This document shows, piece by piece, positions 1 to 11,654 of a stretch of DNA of 64,000 nucleotides. Each line of letters begins with the position of its first letter. Within the stretch, counting starts at the first letter, position 1. The stretch is from Coemansia sp. RSA 922. Taxonomy: Eukaryota; Kickxellomycota; Kickxellomycetes; Kickxellales; Kickxellaceae. The notes under the pieces were generated by a model that was given only the letters and a program-made list of their open reading frames with translations, did no database searches and was not told where the DNA came from. The stretch lies in contig JANBQS010000001.1 in NCBI GenBank assembly GCA_027577415.1, positions 1 to 64,000 on the forward strand. The letters are read 5' to 3'. A program made the translations under genes and the position numbers.

Positions 1-429
1 CATGATTGGCGGAACTGAGAGTTAGTCCGGGTCGCAACCAGTGCTAGTCTTGTTGTAAATATATTACTTTAAAGATTGCCTGTTTTTCTTTTGGAGTCCA
101 AAGGCTGATAAAAGTGCTGGCTGTCAGATAAAAAAAGGTCAAACTTAGTGGCGGAGTCAACACAGTGTGCGGATCCCCACTTCAGAGCATAGAGGACAGT
201 GGGTAATAGGCGTTCTATGTTGTACAGTCATCGAGGATATGTGTCGGGTTACTCAGCCTGAACAACTTGGGTTGCCGACTTGTTACCATTTGCATGGCTG
301 TGGTGATGAGACGAGATAAGTCAGCACCCAAAGAGCGTGTGTAGTTGGCTCATACGGGCAAGGGTGATTCCCTGAGTATATTCGGTCGATTCGCGATATA
401 AGGCGAGTGGACAGCATACGTTGTCATGG

Positions 430-2065
430 AGGGCGGTGGGCAGAAGTTGCACGAGCTTCTGCGTGTACTGACTCTGGCTGTGCTGTAGATGTCTACATGG
501 CCCGGAGCCTTACATTTGCTATTCAATATGACCAATTGTCCTGGCAGATTTGATGAGCCACCCGACTTTACTTTTAGGAAACTTAGTTTGAAAAGACTCA
601 ACTACCTTCTGTCGCAAGCTCTGCCATCTCTTTGCCAGATAGATCTTCGAGGGGCTTGAAGCTAACTCATACTACCAGTGCGTTCCTATTATGCAGTTGA
701 TCAACGACCACTTGTGTGAACCAAAGCCGCTATCAACTTTGCGAGTTGGTGCCAATTGTGTTTTAAAGCTCAAGGGATGTGACCACCAGGACCCAAGCCA
801 TCCTATCACTCTTGAGCGCCTAAAAATCTATACACCGGCTGCTATTAGCCATACGGATCTGTCGATGATGCTGGCCAGAACTCGTCTATCTGACGCTGGG
901 TGAAATACGCGTTGACAGGTTTTGGAATAGCGTTGTGTCCGATAATGTGTCGGGTTTTTCTGGTGGTAAGCTAGCGTTCTCCTGCCTAAGATCTCTATAC
1001 CTGACCTTCTCCAGGTCGCCAGAGGGTGGTTATCCAGGGAATAAAATCAATTCCGAAGAATATGACGTCTTTTATGTTTGGCAGATCACGGTTTCAGCGC
1101 TGACTGGCCTTAGTATTTACTTTTTTTTTTCCAAAAGACTACAAGCAGCTCTTGTCGCTGTTTGCCGCTAGCTCCATTGCATCATTTTTTATCGGCTTTT
1201 CATCATACAACGTGCTGAGTGGTATAAATCTATTGCGGTTCAATTGCCTGCGCAGTCTTACAGTGTGTTTTCCACCCAAGTTAACGAAGAAAAACTCTAG
1301 ACGCATGAACAAGTTCATGTCAGCCATGTTCACGACTACAGTCTCTCAAATAGAGCGCTTGGATATGAGGCTGTGGGTTACTGATGGGTATCAGCTACTT
1401 ATTACTATGTCATCCGTTTTTGCATACAACATTATGTCTCTAAAGCTGGAAGACCATGTTGCGGTGCATGACGTCGGGCTTGTACTTCTACAGCTTCCTA
1501 GTCTGATAAGGCTAGAAGTTGTTACATGTGTACAGAAACCAATAGCCTCAGATTCTGAGCTTATTAGGGCACTGCATAATGCAGAAAAGGCGTGACAACT
1601 AATGCCACTGAACACCTCTGTTACAAGAGTAGACTTTTCAAATGTTAAAACAATAAATTCTGAAAATAAGAGAAGAAAACTCCCTGATCCCCAGCCTAGT
1701 GCTGAGCGGAACAAATATATAAATACCGGTGGAAAAATACTATGATCATCTCAGTCAATCAGTGTGACGTCATGTACGACTGCTATGTGACAACCTTGTT
1801 GAAATTGGCGAGAGTGTGGTGCTCAAAGAACTGCATTGTTAAGGACCAGTTGAACCAGAGACAGAGTTCAAATTATTATCTGTCCTTTGTCCGCAATCTG
1901 GTTTTCGAGCTGCTGTGCCGTTTGCTGTCTTTGGAGATACCGTGGTTGAATATTTTCCTTACTAATAGAGCGCAGGATGCCATTCAAACAGTGGTCAACT
2001 TGGACGTTGCTTTGGAGCATATTGAACATCTGCAGAACCTTCAAGTCAGGTCCATGACTGAGTAG
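430..2065 (+). pseudogene. Decayed F-box/LRR-type gene
   Basis: Several open stretches on the plus strand read like consecutive pieces of one leucine-rich protein, but they are split by stops and frame changes. One frame at about 430-650 reads HELLRVLTLAVL, a stop, then LSQALPSLCQIDLRG and another stop. Further blocks lie at 691-903, 935-1130 (KLAFSCLRSLYLTF), 1152-1595 (FNCLRSLTVCF, LPSLIRLEV) and 1742-2065. The repeated 'CLRSL' pattern is typical of leucine-rich repeats in F-box-like proteins and resembles the style of the intact gene at 26039-27793. No single ATG-to-stop frame covers it, and I see no splice sites that would repair all the breaks. I infer a degenerated member of an expanded family; the 5' end may lie left of the window. 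Confidence 0.5.
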
Positions 2066-2768
2066 AAGTGACTCAAGGCCCACATGTCTAAGTGTTTACT
2101 TGAGCTAATAAATAATAGCATTGTTTATTAATGTTAGACCGTTTCTCTGGTAGAAATGGCCATGTGAAATATATTGGTAACAGTTGTTTTATGAGGTACA
2201 AAGATCGGTAAAAAAAAACCACTCTGAAACATGAGATGTAGAAGCCATAGCATGAATTAAACAACTATCTACTCAAGGCATAAGCTGCTCCAACGGCCTG
2301 TGGGCCATGGTAATGTTATCGACAAAAGGTAAAACTATTCATGAACCAATTTTCTTGCATAGGCTATTGTAGGGTACACGGTCATGTACACATAATATCC
2401 CAAGTTTGGGCATCAGAGATTAAGCGAATCACACGGACCATCGCAGGAGTATGAAACTGTTAGCAAGTATTATGAGCAAATATAAGAGAATAAATAAGCG
2501 GATGTGAGTAATAGCAAACTAAGGAAACTTCGGACTCCTATTTTGCGGAGGAGCGGGCCATATTTACTGGCCAACTCAGCGATTCGTCGCGGCTAGCTTT
2601 TGCCCATGGCTCAGCGTGATGACCTCACCTGTATTGTCCAATAATTTGCCATCGCAATCAGATGGACTGTTATTCGGCAGCTAGACGGAGAAAATATTAG
2701 TTTAGCAATAAATAAAATTGTTTCTTTCTCTCTCTCTATTATTCTTTACTTTTCTTTATAATTTAAAC
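2066..2768. other. Intergenic region upstream of the ING gene
   Basis: No coding signal was recognised. It is AT-rich, contains a short A-run near 2209, and ends in a CT-rich tract (about 2720-2760) directly before the ING start codon, as before many genes here. It presumably holds the ING promoter. Confidence 0.4.
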
Positions 2769-3632
2769 ATGGAAGATATTGGTTTGGCGTTGGCTGACTT
2801 TGTCGGTAACATGGAAAACGTTCCATCCGAGATCCGACACTTATTTTCCGAGATAACAGATCTAGATGACAAATACGAAGAAGCCATGAGCCGAGCGCAC
2901 CTAGGTGAACGAGCATTGCAGCGAGAGCTCAGGGACAAAGATAATCGCGAGCGAGCCTGCGAAAAAGAAGAAACACTTATCAAGAGTATTGACAATGAGC
3001 ACTTGGCAGCGAAGCGGTTTTGTCAGGAAAAAGTACGACTAACTAAAAAGGCCATGACCATCGTACAACGGCACTTGGCAAAGTTGGATACAGAGATTAG
3101 GCATTTTGACAAATCACCTATTGTTGTCATTGAGCCAAAGCGGTCTGGATATTCGCAAGCTGGTACGGTGGGGATATCGAACGGCGAGTTGTCTAGTTTT
3201 AGACTGCCTACACCTAAAAGGTTCTCTGACTCTATTCCGTCCCTGGCAATGGAGAACGCGGTTACTGAGGGTGATGAATTTTATACTCCGTCGAGGATAC
3301 CTAAACGTCGTCATGGGAATAGTCAGCAGGGTGTTAGTAATAGGCCGGTGCAGAGACATAAGAAGCAGATCAAGTTGGCTAACTCTGTGTTGTCGTTGGA
3401 TGGCATCGAGGTGGATACTGGGAGTACGGGCGCTGGTGGTATCGAGGAGTCTGACGACCAGCTTTACTGCTTTTGTCAGCAGGTATCGTACGGCGATATG
3501 GTTGCCTGTGATGGTCCGGACTGCAGACATGAGTGGTTCCACTGGGAGTGTGTTGGTCTCACGTCGCCACCAAAGGGATCTTGGTACTGTACGGAGTGTC
3601 TGACCAAGTTGCTCGAAGACGACGAAGACTAG
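2769..3632 (+). CDS. ING-family PHD-finger chromatin protein (Yng2/Pho23-like)
   Basis: A single-exon gene of 287 aa. The N-terminal ~100 residues form a charged, helical ING domain. Residues 235-280 are a PHD finger with the Cys4-His-Cys3 pattern (CFCQQ, ACDGPDC, EWFHWECVGL, WYCTEC), including the aromatic residues that read H3K4me3 in ING proteins. The middle is basic and probably disordered. ING proteins are subunits of histone acetyltransferase (NuA4) or deacetylase (Rpd3/Sin3) complexes. The length is close to yeast Yng2, but I cannot separate Yng2 from Pho23 by eye. The ATG at 2769 is preferred over the upstream in-frame ATG at 2718, which would add a CT-rich leader coding for Leu/Phe. 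It converges on the ANK-DIL gene with only 59 bp between stops. Confidence 0.9.
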   Translation: MEDIGLALADFVGNMENVPSEIRHLFSEITDLDDKYEEAMSRAHLGERALQRELRDKDNRERACEKEETLIKSIDNEHLAAKRFCQEKVRLTKKAMTIVQRHLAKLDTEIRHFDKSPIVVIEPKRSGYSQAGTVGISNGELSSFRLPTPKRFSDSIPSLAMENAVTEGDEFYTPSRIPKRRHGNSQQGVSNRPVQRHKKQIKLANSVLSLDGIEVDTGSTGAGGIEESDDQLYCFCQQVSYGDMVACDGPDCRHEWFHWECVGLTSPPKGSWYCTECLTKLLEDDED

Positions 3633-3691
3633 AGCTTTTTTTTTTTGTTTTGTTTGCTCAATGTTGACATTAAGAGTATAACGGATTTTAT

Positions 3692-6600
3692 TTAAGCAAT
3701 TTCTGACAGGGCGTTCAGGAACTCTGAGGGTACAACAGGTGCCAGCTCAGGGCGGAGCATACGTTTGGCCGAACGAGGTGCATTGCTGCCTTCAGTAGAC
3801 TTTAGCAAAGAGGAGGGAGCGGGGATAGCATAGGTGACGGTCTCGTTGCTCCAGTCGCGGCTATGCGAGCGCGCGCTACCTGGAACGCCAGCGGCATCGC
3901 AGTCGTGTGCTTGCCACCACGCGAGCCACTCGCGGCTGGTAGGCACGGCAAATGGCAGGAGCTCGGTCGAGTCCAGCAGCTCGGTCATACTCTCCGGCCT
4001 GCAGTTTTTTCCTTTAGGACCACGCAGGCTCGCAGACAGGTACTCTGCATCTTCGTCGCTGCGCCGAGCAGACGGCTGGTCATAACGCCAGCTAGAGTTG
4101 CCGATGGGCGCGGTGTTGGGCATGGTAACTGGAGTGAGGGCTGGCTGTGAAAACACATCGCTGCTGTTCCGACTGCTACCGGCCAGTACTATGCTGGCTT
4201 CGTCGCTGCCATCGACTGAATCAGCTGCTGTGTGTGACCGCTGGCGACTGACCACCGACGACGTCTCGCTGATGGGCTCTAGGCTCTCGCTCAGCCGTGA
4301 TGCCACGACAGGTGCTGCGCCGTTAGGAGCAAAAATTGACCGGGCCGAGGGCTTTAGGCCACTGGGGCGAGCAATGGGGAGTAGCAGACCCCGGCGTCCA
4401 GAGCTCCTGGTCGATGCCGAGCGGCTGATAGTACGCGGGCCATGTGGAGATGGCGAATGAGCCGAGCTACCCGCAGGCACCGCTACACCGCTGCCCTCGG
4501 ACGACAACCGGGACGGCTGCTGGCCAGCAGCCGAGTCGCGCGACACTATGCTCACGGCGCGCTCTGACGCGGCAAAGAAGGCTGCGGCATCGGCGCTGGC
4601 CGCTGTACCCATGGGATCGGCGCTAAAACGTACTAGGCCACCGCCAGTGCTGGCGCGCTGTGAGGCAGACATGTCAAAGGAGAACAGGCTGGGGCGGCCG
4701 TCCATGGTGCGGCGTTCGCTAAACACTGATGCCGTGCTGCGACGCGATACCTTCTCTAGGCTCTGCTTTTCGCGGTCGGCACGCTGTCCGTCGCGCACTT
4801 CCTTGGCTACAGACTCCAAGTACTCGACAACATCTTGTGCCACTCGTTGCTCGTTGACTTCGTAGCGGTAGTTGGCTACCACCGTCTCTTGCTGCAAGAT
4901 GTTGAGGGCTGGCATTTTGGCCGTTGTCTCAAAGTACTCGGCCAGATCGGGCAAGTGCGACAGGCACTGTAGTAGCTCCAGGAGCTCTACTACGGGGTCG
5001 AAATAGGGTTTGTACAATAGTGACTCGACCGATGCCTGCGTACTTCCTTCTTCTGCGTGCGAAGTGGCCTTTGTTTGTTGCTGAGGTGCGGAGAGTCGCC
5101 GGCCGTGGACTCGTACCCAGTCGTTGAGAAGAGTCAGGTTCATCCGAATCTGCATTGCGCGTGAACGCGAGCAAAACTCGCGCGTGGTCAGGACGCGGTT
5201 AAACGCCTCGCTGCCGAGGTAGCAGAAGATCTGCCGCACAATGCCCCACGTCACAAGCGGATGCATCTCGCACATGTCCAGGAGATCCAGCACACACTCG
5301 AGAATATAGGTCACTGTGCGCGGCGACGGCCCACTGAACAGCGTGCTGGTACTAGCTGCCCCTGCAGCAGATGGCGGACGCGACATGTCGTGGCTATTTC
5401 GGACAGAGACAAATGTATCGCCTGATGTCGGCCGCTGCCGCGCCGTCGAGCCCAGGTTAGAGGATCGTGCCTGTGGCTGCTGCTGGAGAGGCTGCGAAGA
5501 CATCCTTAAGCGCTCGATACAAGTAATCCAGGTCGGCACTTCGCCAGACGCCGATGCTGGGCCGCTGACAGGAGCAGGCTTCACCGCTGCAAGCAAGCTG
5601 CCACGACGGCTGCGGCCCTTTTGCAGCACAGTCTGCGTGCGGCGCAAGGGTCGGCCATCGGAGCTCTTCCGCGGCAGGGCAGAGTCAGTCGTGGACGTAG
5701 CTCCGCTAGTTCCAAAGAAAAACGAGCTCAGACGCTGCTGCGACGACAGCTGTGGCTTCTCGGCTTCAAACACAACGTCGGTAAACAGCTCGGGCATCGA
5801 CTCAAAGGCCAAAAGCGAGGGATCCACCAGGGGCTCAAGCTCGCGCTCGACGGCGCGGATTAGCAGGGCGTAGGCATCTTGCATGCACTCTGACAGCCGC
5901 CCTTGCGCCTCGCTGGTCGCCTGCACCAGCGTCGTGTCGCGCTTGAGGAAATACACTAGCGTTTGGATGTTCGACATCCAGAACCCCAGCGCCACTGGAT
6001 CCGTCTTGTGCGTCTGCACCTCGTGGATAATCGACGCAATCGTGTCTGTCAGGAACGACTCGAGAAAGTCTGGCGTCCCCAGGTGGTGCGCGAACCGCGC
6101 TGCTAGAAACACCATGCTGGCTGGCACAAACTTGTGCTCGGCCGCTGTCGATGGCTGCAGCCACTGTGCTGGCTGGATGTCCTTGATCACGGCGTGCAGG
6201 AACTGTGGAACCGTGTCCGTCGATATCACGTACATCTGATCTAGCTGCAGTGTGTCCCAGTCGAATGGCTGCTGCTGTGTCTGCTTGTCCTCGCCACTAT
6301 CATCGTTGTCGCCTTCCAGAGTCACTGCCCCGTCTCTGCCGTGCTCGTCAACGACAAGCTGGCGCAGGCGACCAGCCAGTGCACCAGCAACATCCGCTGC
6401 AGGCGAAGAACCCCTGCTGCGCTCGACCATGGTCGAGCCAAGCTCGGTAGTAGCAGCTGAGTCGCCAGGACGTTTCGTAGCTGGCAAAGTACCCGGCAGT
6501 TGCCCTGTTGCACCGCCCAGGGAATCGGAAGACTCGACACGGCTCTCGGGCTTGGAGCGGCTAGCTTGAAGCATACTGAGTACGTTTTGTCCAGCGGCAA

Positions 6601-8027
6601 GCGGGTCTCTGGCAAAAGTTCTTCTGCTCGGAGTCCCGATCGCACTGTGGTCGGCTGTCAGCGTTGACCGTGGGCTACCAACAATAAACCCATCCGTGTC
6701 GGTTTTGGTTGACCCGCAGTCGCTCTCAGCACACGTCCGGTTGAGGTTATCGCCACTGTTCGACAGGACGTCGTTTGCTGATAGCGATTCCGAGGCGTGG
6801 TGTAGGCTGCCATCGCTGTCAGACGAGCCTCCCGAGGACATGTTAGACGATGACGCCGCAATGTTCATGGCTGTGTGTCCTCGTGCTGTCTTGGCCGTGG
6901 ATGACGCGCCATGCTCCAAGAGAACTCGCACAAGCTCTTCGTTTTGATTCGTTGTTGCCCACATTAGCGCTGTCCACCCGGCTATTAGTTGCAAATAAAA
7001 AAGAGATATGAATAGAGCTGCTTTATCTAGCAAGTTAGCTGGAGCACAAACAGGAAAATAGAATGAAAGGAAGGTGACAAATAAAAAAAGTGGTGGGGAA
7101 GGAAGATAAAAAAAAAAAAACAAGGGACTCACTCTCGCAAAGAGGAACCGAGTAGTGGTGCCCGGCGATATTCGTCCACACCAACGACCGGGACGCGGGT
7201 TTGCCCAAACACAATGCCTGAGAAAAAAAAAAAAAAAAAAACATGCCCCTCTTGCCAGTAGATACGACTTTGCAGATACCCAAAACAAGCGCCACACAAA
7301 AAAAAACATCGGGAAAGCTCGTGTCTCTTTCCGAGACGATTTGGATTTGGATTCGGCTTGTTTCGGCAGTCAAGGCCGTCATCCCTGCCAATTATTGATG
7401 TACCAAAGGCAGATATGGACGCACGTTTCGAGGAGAGCCGGACGCAGTAGAGCAAGCCCAGAATGCTGAGCAGAGCGGGGAGATAAAAAAATCGGGGGAT
7501 GGCTGCATTCCTACGCATTAATTGATAGCGACATCGTCCAAGCAAAGAAAAACGATAGAAACAGCCGCTGCAAGGACAGAGGCGGCAGCAGCAACAGCAG
7601 AAGCAGCAACGCAGGTCTATTAGAGTAGGAAATCAGGCACCAAGGAGGCACGCTTGATGTGTCTTCTACACTAACGAAGGAAGAGGAGACGGAGGGCGCA
7701 GTTTCAAAACCCTGACCAACACTTACATTTGTCTTGGAGGTTGACGCTGGCTCCGTAGCTCAGCAAAAGCTCGGCAATGTGTGAATGCTGGAAGCACGAC
7801 GCGCAAATCAGTGGTGTGCTGCCTTGGTCGTCGCGGTAGTTTATGTCGACCCACTTGCTTCCTTGACACGTCTCCCACAGTCGCTCTAGTGCAATAACGT
7901 CGCCACTGCTGGCCGTCCGTGCGAATCGCTGTGAGAGGAGGTCGCGCTTTTTGTCGTCTGTCAATTCCGTAGACTCGACAATGTCGACCTCGGTAATAAA
8001 GTCGTCTGTAAGTCCACTGTGCTCCAT
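3692..8027 (-). CDS. Ankyrin-repeat and DIL-domain protein
   Basis: Two exons, 8027-7727 and 6981-3692, joined over a 745 bp intron (6982-7726) with donor GTAAGT and acceptor TAG. The join restores an ankyrin repeat (VNLQDK then SGWTALMWA), which fixes the splice sites. The product is about 1196 aa. Residues ~60-150 carry ankyrin repeats. A Ser-rich linker follows. Residues ~385-735 match a DIL (dilute) domain as in the cargo-binding tail of class V myosins (FLESFLTDTIASIIHEVQ; VRQIFCYLGSEAFNRVL). The last ~450 residues are Ser/Ala-rich and probably disordered. Fungi have ANK-DIL proteins without a motor domain whose role is poorly defined; a link to polarised transport or membrane adaptors is inference. 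Long open frames on the plus strand across this gene are antisense shadows. Confidence 0.85.
6982..7726 (-). other. Intron of the ANK-DIL gene (745 bp)
   Basis: Donor GTAAGT at 7726-7721 and acceptor TAG at 6984-6982 (minus strand). It contains long T-runs on the coding strand (around 7105-7120 and 7220-7240). It is several times longer than the ~80-165 bp introns seen in most neighbours. I found no exon inside it. Confidence 0.75.
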
Positions 8028-9013
8028 TTTCTTTTGACGAGTGTGTATATGTGTATGTTTTGCTGTCGTCAGCTGCGTGTAAATGATGCTAATCCGTTGA
8101 CTAAAAAATAAAATAAAAAGAAAGAGACAAAATGCACAAGTCGGTAAAAAAAAAAATATAGAATTTAAAGTCAGAATCAGCCAAAGCGTGCAAAGACAAG
8201 GCCCTCAAACAAACAAAAAAGACAACGACAGAGAATGAAAGTGGGCACGGCCTCGTCGATTGAACAGCCAAAAACTCACAAGGCTTCCCGCCCCCCACTT
8301 GAGCGAAAGCATCTAAAAATACACGCCAGCACGAGCCGTGAGCGTGATAATGTCTGGCGAGCGCCATTGTGTCAACTAGAACTAGTGCTTACATTGTGTG
8401 CAGACAAATAAAGGAGTGGTTACGAGTGATATGAAGACTATGCGTAAATATAAAATAATAAATGGCGTACAAAGAAGCAAAGAGTAAACCTTTAGTCACA
8501 CTTTTTGCCTCGCTCTCTAGCAATTTCCAAGGCACTGGCTGGAACCTCGCTTGACCCCAGTGCAAAGGATAAGGCGGAGGAAAAAAGGGATCGACACTGG
8601 CCAAAGTCGATGACGCGCATGCAAAAACCTGTTATAGCCAGCACAAGATTGAAGTGTGTCTGGATCAGAACCGATTCATTTCTATCACTTTTACCCCCAC
8701 GCGTCCCGCCTCCTGGGAGTATGTCGGCGCACATGGTCTCTATACCCCCACATTTCGAGGCTTGAGCAAAGTAGCACTCAGCCCCCGCATACTGCTCTTG
8801 CTTGATTTTTTTTCTTCTCAAAATGATCATTGATGATGACGTTGATTACATGATTACTTAGCCGCAGTCTGATGTCCATTGTGTGCTACATATCGCCGTC
8901 TGATTTTTCTTCTCGCTCAAGGCTTCATTTTTTTTATTTACTTTTCTCTGAACCTTTGTACCCTCACTTTTTACACATACATTTTTTTCTAACCACGCTG
9001 AGAGCTAACGACA
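8028..9013. other. Divergent intergenic region (ANK-DIL / orphan)
   Basis: About 1 kb between two divergently transcribed genes. No convincing coding frame. Donor-like sites on the minus strand (for example AATGTAAGC near 8390) could belong to a spliced 5' leader of the ANK-DIL gene, which is speculative. T-rich stretches at 8930-8990 precede the orphan gene. Confidence 0.35.
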
Positions 9014-9532
9014 ATGACAACGGCGAAAAAGGACTATTTGATCTTTCTTGAGACAAATGATGACTTGGGTGTGGATTTCGAATATCCCAAGAAATGGTTT
9101 GATGTTAGTAAGGAGCTGAAGCAGTCCTGCCTTGATTTCCTAAAGACGCAAGGCTACGACGTTCCTGGCGAGTACAGGCTTGTATTTCAGTTGTCTGGTT
9201 CAAAGAAATATCTTCTCTATGGTAAGGGCTTATCAATCCGTGATGCAGATGATTGCTTTGACGATGATACGGAATTTCTCATGTTGAGAATGAAGAACGG
9301 GATTATGCGTATGGTCACCAATAAAAAAACCTTGCTAAGGTATCGGGTGTATCTCTTGGACAGAGAGGTACGCACAAAGAACAGCAAGCCCCGAGTGCTT
9401 CGCTGTGAAACCTGCGACCATCTTCGCGAGTGCTCAAGGGAACCATGTGTGGAAGGATGCCCCTGCTGCCAGCCAGAAGAGCGACCTGTCCAACCGACCG
9501 AACCGGCGCCTGAATCAGCAGAGAATGAGTAG
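9014..9532 (+). CDS. Orphan protein with Cys-rich C-terminal patch
   Basis: 172 aa, one exon, with an ATG after a T-rich leader. I do not recognise a family. The first ~115 residues alternate hydrophobic and charged residues as in a compact alpha/beta fold (DYLIFLETNDDLG; EYRLVFQLSGSKKYLLYGKG). Residues ~130-155 hold a cluster of eight cysteines (CETCDHLREC, then CVEGCPCC), which could bind a metal such as zinc. The tail is Pro/Glu-rich and probably flexible. No signal peptide or membrane segment is seen. Codon use and the lack of internal stops support a real gene. Its role is unknown. Confidence 0.65.
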   Translation: MTTAKKDYLIFLETNDDLGVDFEYPKKWFDVSKELKQSCLDFLKTQGYDVPGEYRLVFQLSGSKKYLLYGKGLSIRDADDCFDDDTEFLMLRMKNGIMRMVTNKKTLLRYRVYLLDREVRTKNSKPRVLRCETCDHLRECSREPCVEGCPCCQPEERPVQPTEPAPESAENE

Positions 9533-10840
9533 CTCTATTCTATTCATCTTTTCACTTCTATAGCATTCAAAACACGCCTCAACTGAATGTTTCCTTGACA
9601 ATAGGGAAGCAGTATTATTCGTCTTTGCTTACACAACTGTATCTTCCATGCAAGCGCTCTATTTCCCGTGAGCCATTTGCCCCCTGCATGACATGCCGCC
9701 AAAATAATTGTGTGAGTGGTACACATAGAACCTATGACGCTGGATGCGGGTAACGTTTCAGAGTATATATGGTTACTCGTGTCTTATATAGTGTATTGTT
9801 GTAAAGTTAAACAGTAGATAGCCGGGTGCCCACTTGATAGATTCTCCATGACCACGGGCTCGGCTTCCCTTCCAGCTTGATCGCTGGACAATCTGGCAGG
9901 TAGATTCAGTTGCGTCGTTAATGTGGTGCTGGGCCGTTTGTGGTACTAATAAGTGGTGGCGACGTCATAGAACCTAACCTGCTGATACCACTAGACTATG
10001 CTGGCTAATGACAACTGTATACGCTTTACGCACAGTACAATTGTACAATTATAAAATTGAATTGGCTCTTTCGTGATTCTCAGTGGCGGCTACAAGCTCA
10101 ACTTGCACAGAGTACAATTACCTTGGGGCTGGGCCGCTACAACAGGTCTCTACGTATCGCTCAGACACCCTCGCTATGCACCATTTTTGACAACTGGTCA
10201 CCCGCATGCTATTGCAGATCTTGCCGCCTTTTAGACTGTCACCAATAATGCTCTAATGTTTTTTTTTTTTTAGTTCCTCCAAGAGCCAAATGATTTTTAT
10301 GCACTACATTATTGTGAAAAACTGCGGAAAAGAGAGAGAATCAGCTGCTTCACAACATTGGCTTGTAGCCATTCAATTGCCGCACCTTGGCAATTAGGCT
10401 CAACCCCGGAATACATTGTGCGTCCCTTGTGCAATATTTTGAGCTGGACAAGTATGTATCGGAGCTCAGACTTGACAGTGTCTTAAAATATTGCACATTC
10501 TGATTCAGATCTTTCCTCGTTTACCTTGGTAACATTTATCATTGTCTGCCCCTAGATAATATGGCTCCTACAGCACGAGAATGCGCAAATAATTGTCTCA
10601 AAGCTCCTGAATCATGGCAATGACATGTTACGACATACCAGCACACAGAGCATATACCGCTCTAATAGCATACACTCTCCATTTTGTACTCTGCCTTTTA
10701 TCTATAAAATCTTGGCCAAATCTGCACCATCTGCCCTCCTGTCTTTACTCATTAGTAATTATTAAAATCTCTCATTTAACACATTTACTAATTTCAAGCT
10801 TTTAATGTGCCACAACGAACACATAGGCTTTAATTTTTGA
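9533..10840. other. Gene-poor AT-rich region
   Basis: No supported gene. Short open frames (for example 10057-10248 and 10614-10805) are AT-rich without recognisable protein character. A T-run lies at about 10258-10272. Confidence 0.4.
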
Positions 10841-11143
10841 GATTGTGTCTATACGGCGTTGGTACTCTGTGAGAAGTACAAACCACAGTACCATAGTGGC
10901 AGCGACAGCAACTCCAAGTCAGACAACATGTCGGATGCCAAGTCGGAAAGTGGGTCAGAAAGTGAAACAGAGGGCATGTGTGCTATTATCGTAGATTTAG
11001 ACATCGTCTATGAAAATGGGTACTGCTAATCATGTCTACAAGCCAGTTTGCGAGAGAGCACAAAGCACAAATATGAGTTAGAGCCAGAATGGGTGCCAGA
11101 GACAGAGTTGGATTCAAGGTCTTCACCAGAACAAGAAGAATAG
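10841..11143 (+). pseudogene. Acidic Ser/Asp-rich coding relic with internal stop
   Basis: One frame reads about 62 codons, meets a TAA at 11027-11029, and continues in the same frame for another 37 codons to TAG at 11141-11143. The translation is coding-like on both sides of the stop: a Ser/Asp/Lys-rich stretch (SDNMSDAKSESGSESETEG) and then an acidic tail (YELEPEWVPETELDS). No start codon is obvious because a TGA precedes the frame. I infer the 3' part of a gene inactivated by a point nonsense change, or a terminal exon whose partner is not recognised. Confidence 0.35.
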
Positions 11144-11339
11144 TGCTTATGTACAAGTAATTGTACCCATTTTATCGCCAAACTCAATGTCTCCATAGGA
11201 GTTTAGTTCTGTCAATGTGTCAACAATGAGTAAAAAGAAGTATTTATTTCTAGCTGAGAAGTATTTCCAGCCGGCGCGCCTAGGGCGCTGTCTTGCCTTT
11301 AAATACTCCTCGGTCATTCCAACATTTGACTAAAGCTTA

Positions 11340-11528
11340 TTACTTTAAGTCTTCTGATGAAAACTCGTCCTCAATAGGATCGGGGCTTTCTGCGCTCTCC
11401 TGTGCCAGAGCGCCGTCCTGCCCAATCTCAACAAATGCACTCTGTTCAACATTTTCAACGAAGTTGGTAATTTTCTGTCCATCTTGATCGTTGTTGCTTA
11501 CTCCTTGGCCTCGCTTGGCTTGATCCGA
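11340..11528 (-). pseudogene. Acidic C-terminal coding relic
   Basis: The minus strand is open for 63 codons ending in TAA at 11342-11340, with an acidic tail (SPDPIEDEFSSEDLK) and a Gln/Asn/Asp-rich start. It begins directly after an in-frame TAA and has no ATG, so it is either a terminal exon or a remnant. No family recognised. Confidence 0.25.
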
Positions 11529-11654
11529 TTAGACCAATCAACATTGATAATCACATGCCGTACTATGACTTTTCGCCATTTGTGCTGATAGTCAGCTCAA
11601 CCTTTCCTTCACTTTTTTTACTATTTTTTTTATTACCTTTCTAATTTCGGCAAA

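Noticed and set aside
5316..5873. 185-codon plus-strand frame over the DIL domain
   Set aside because: Antisense shadow of the ANK-DIL exon.
6990..7545. Minus-strand open frames within the ANK-DIL intron, including one continuing into exon 2
   Set aside because: They encode T-run-derived Phe stretches, and the splice join gives a perfect ankyrin repeat instead.
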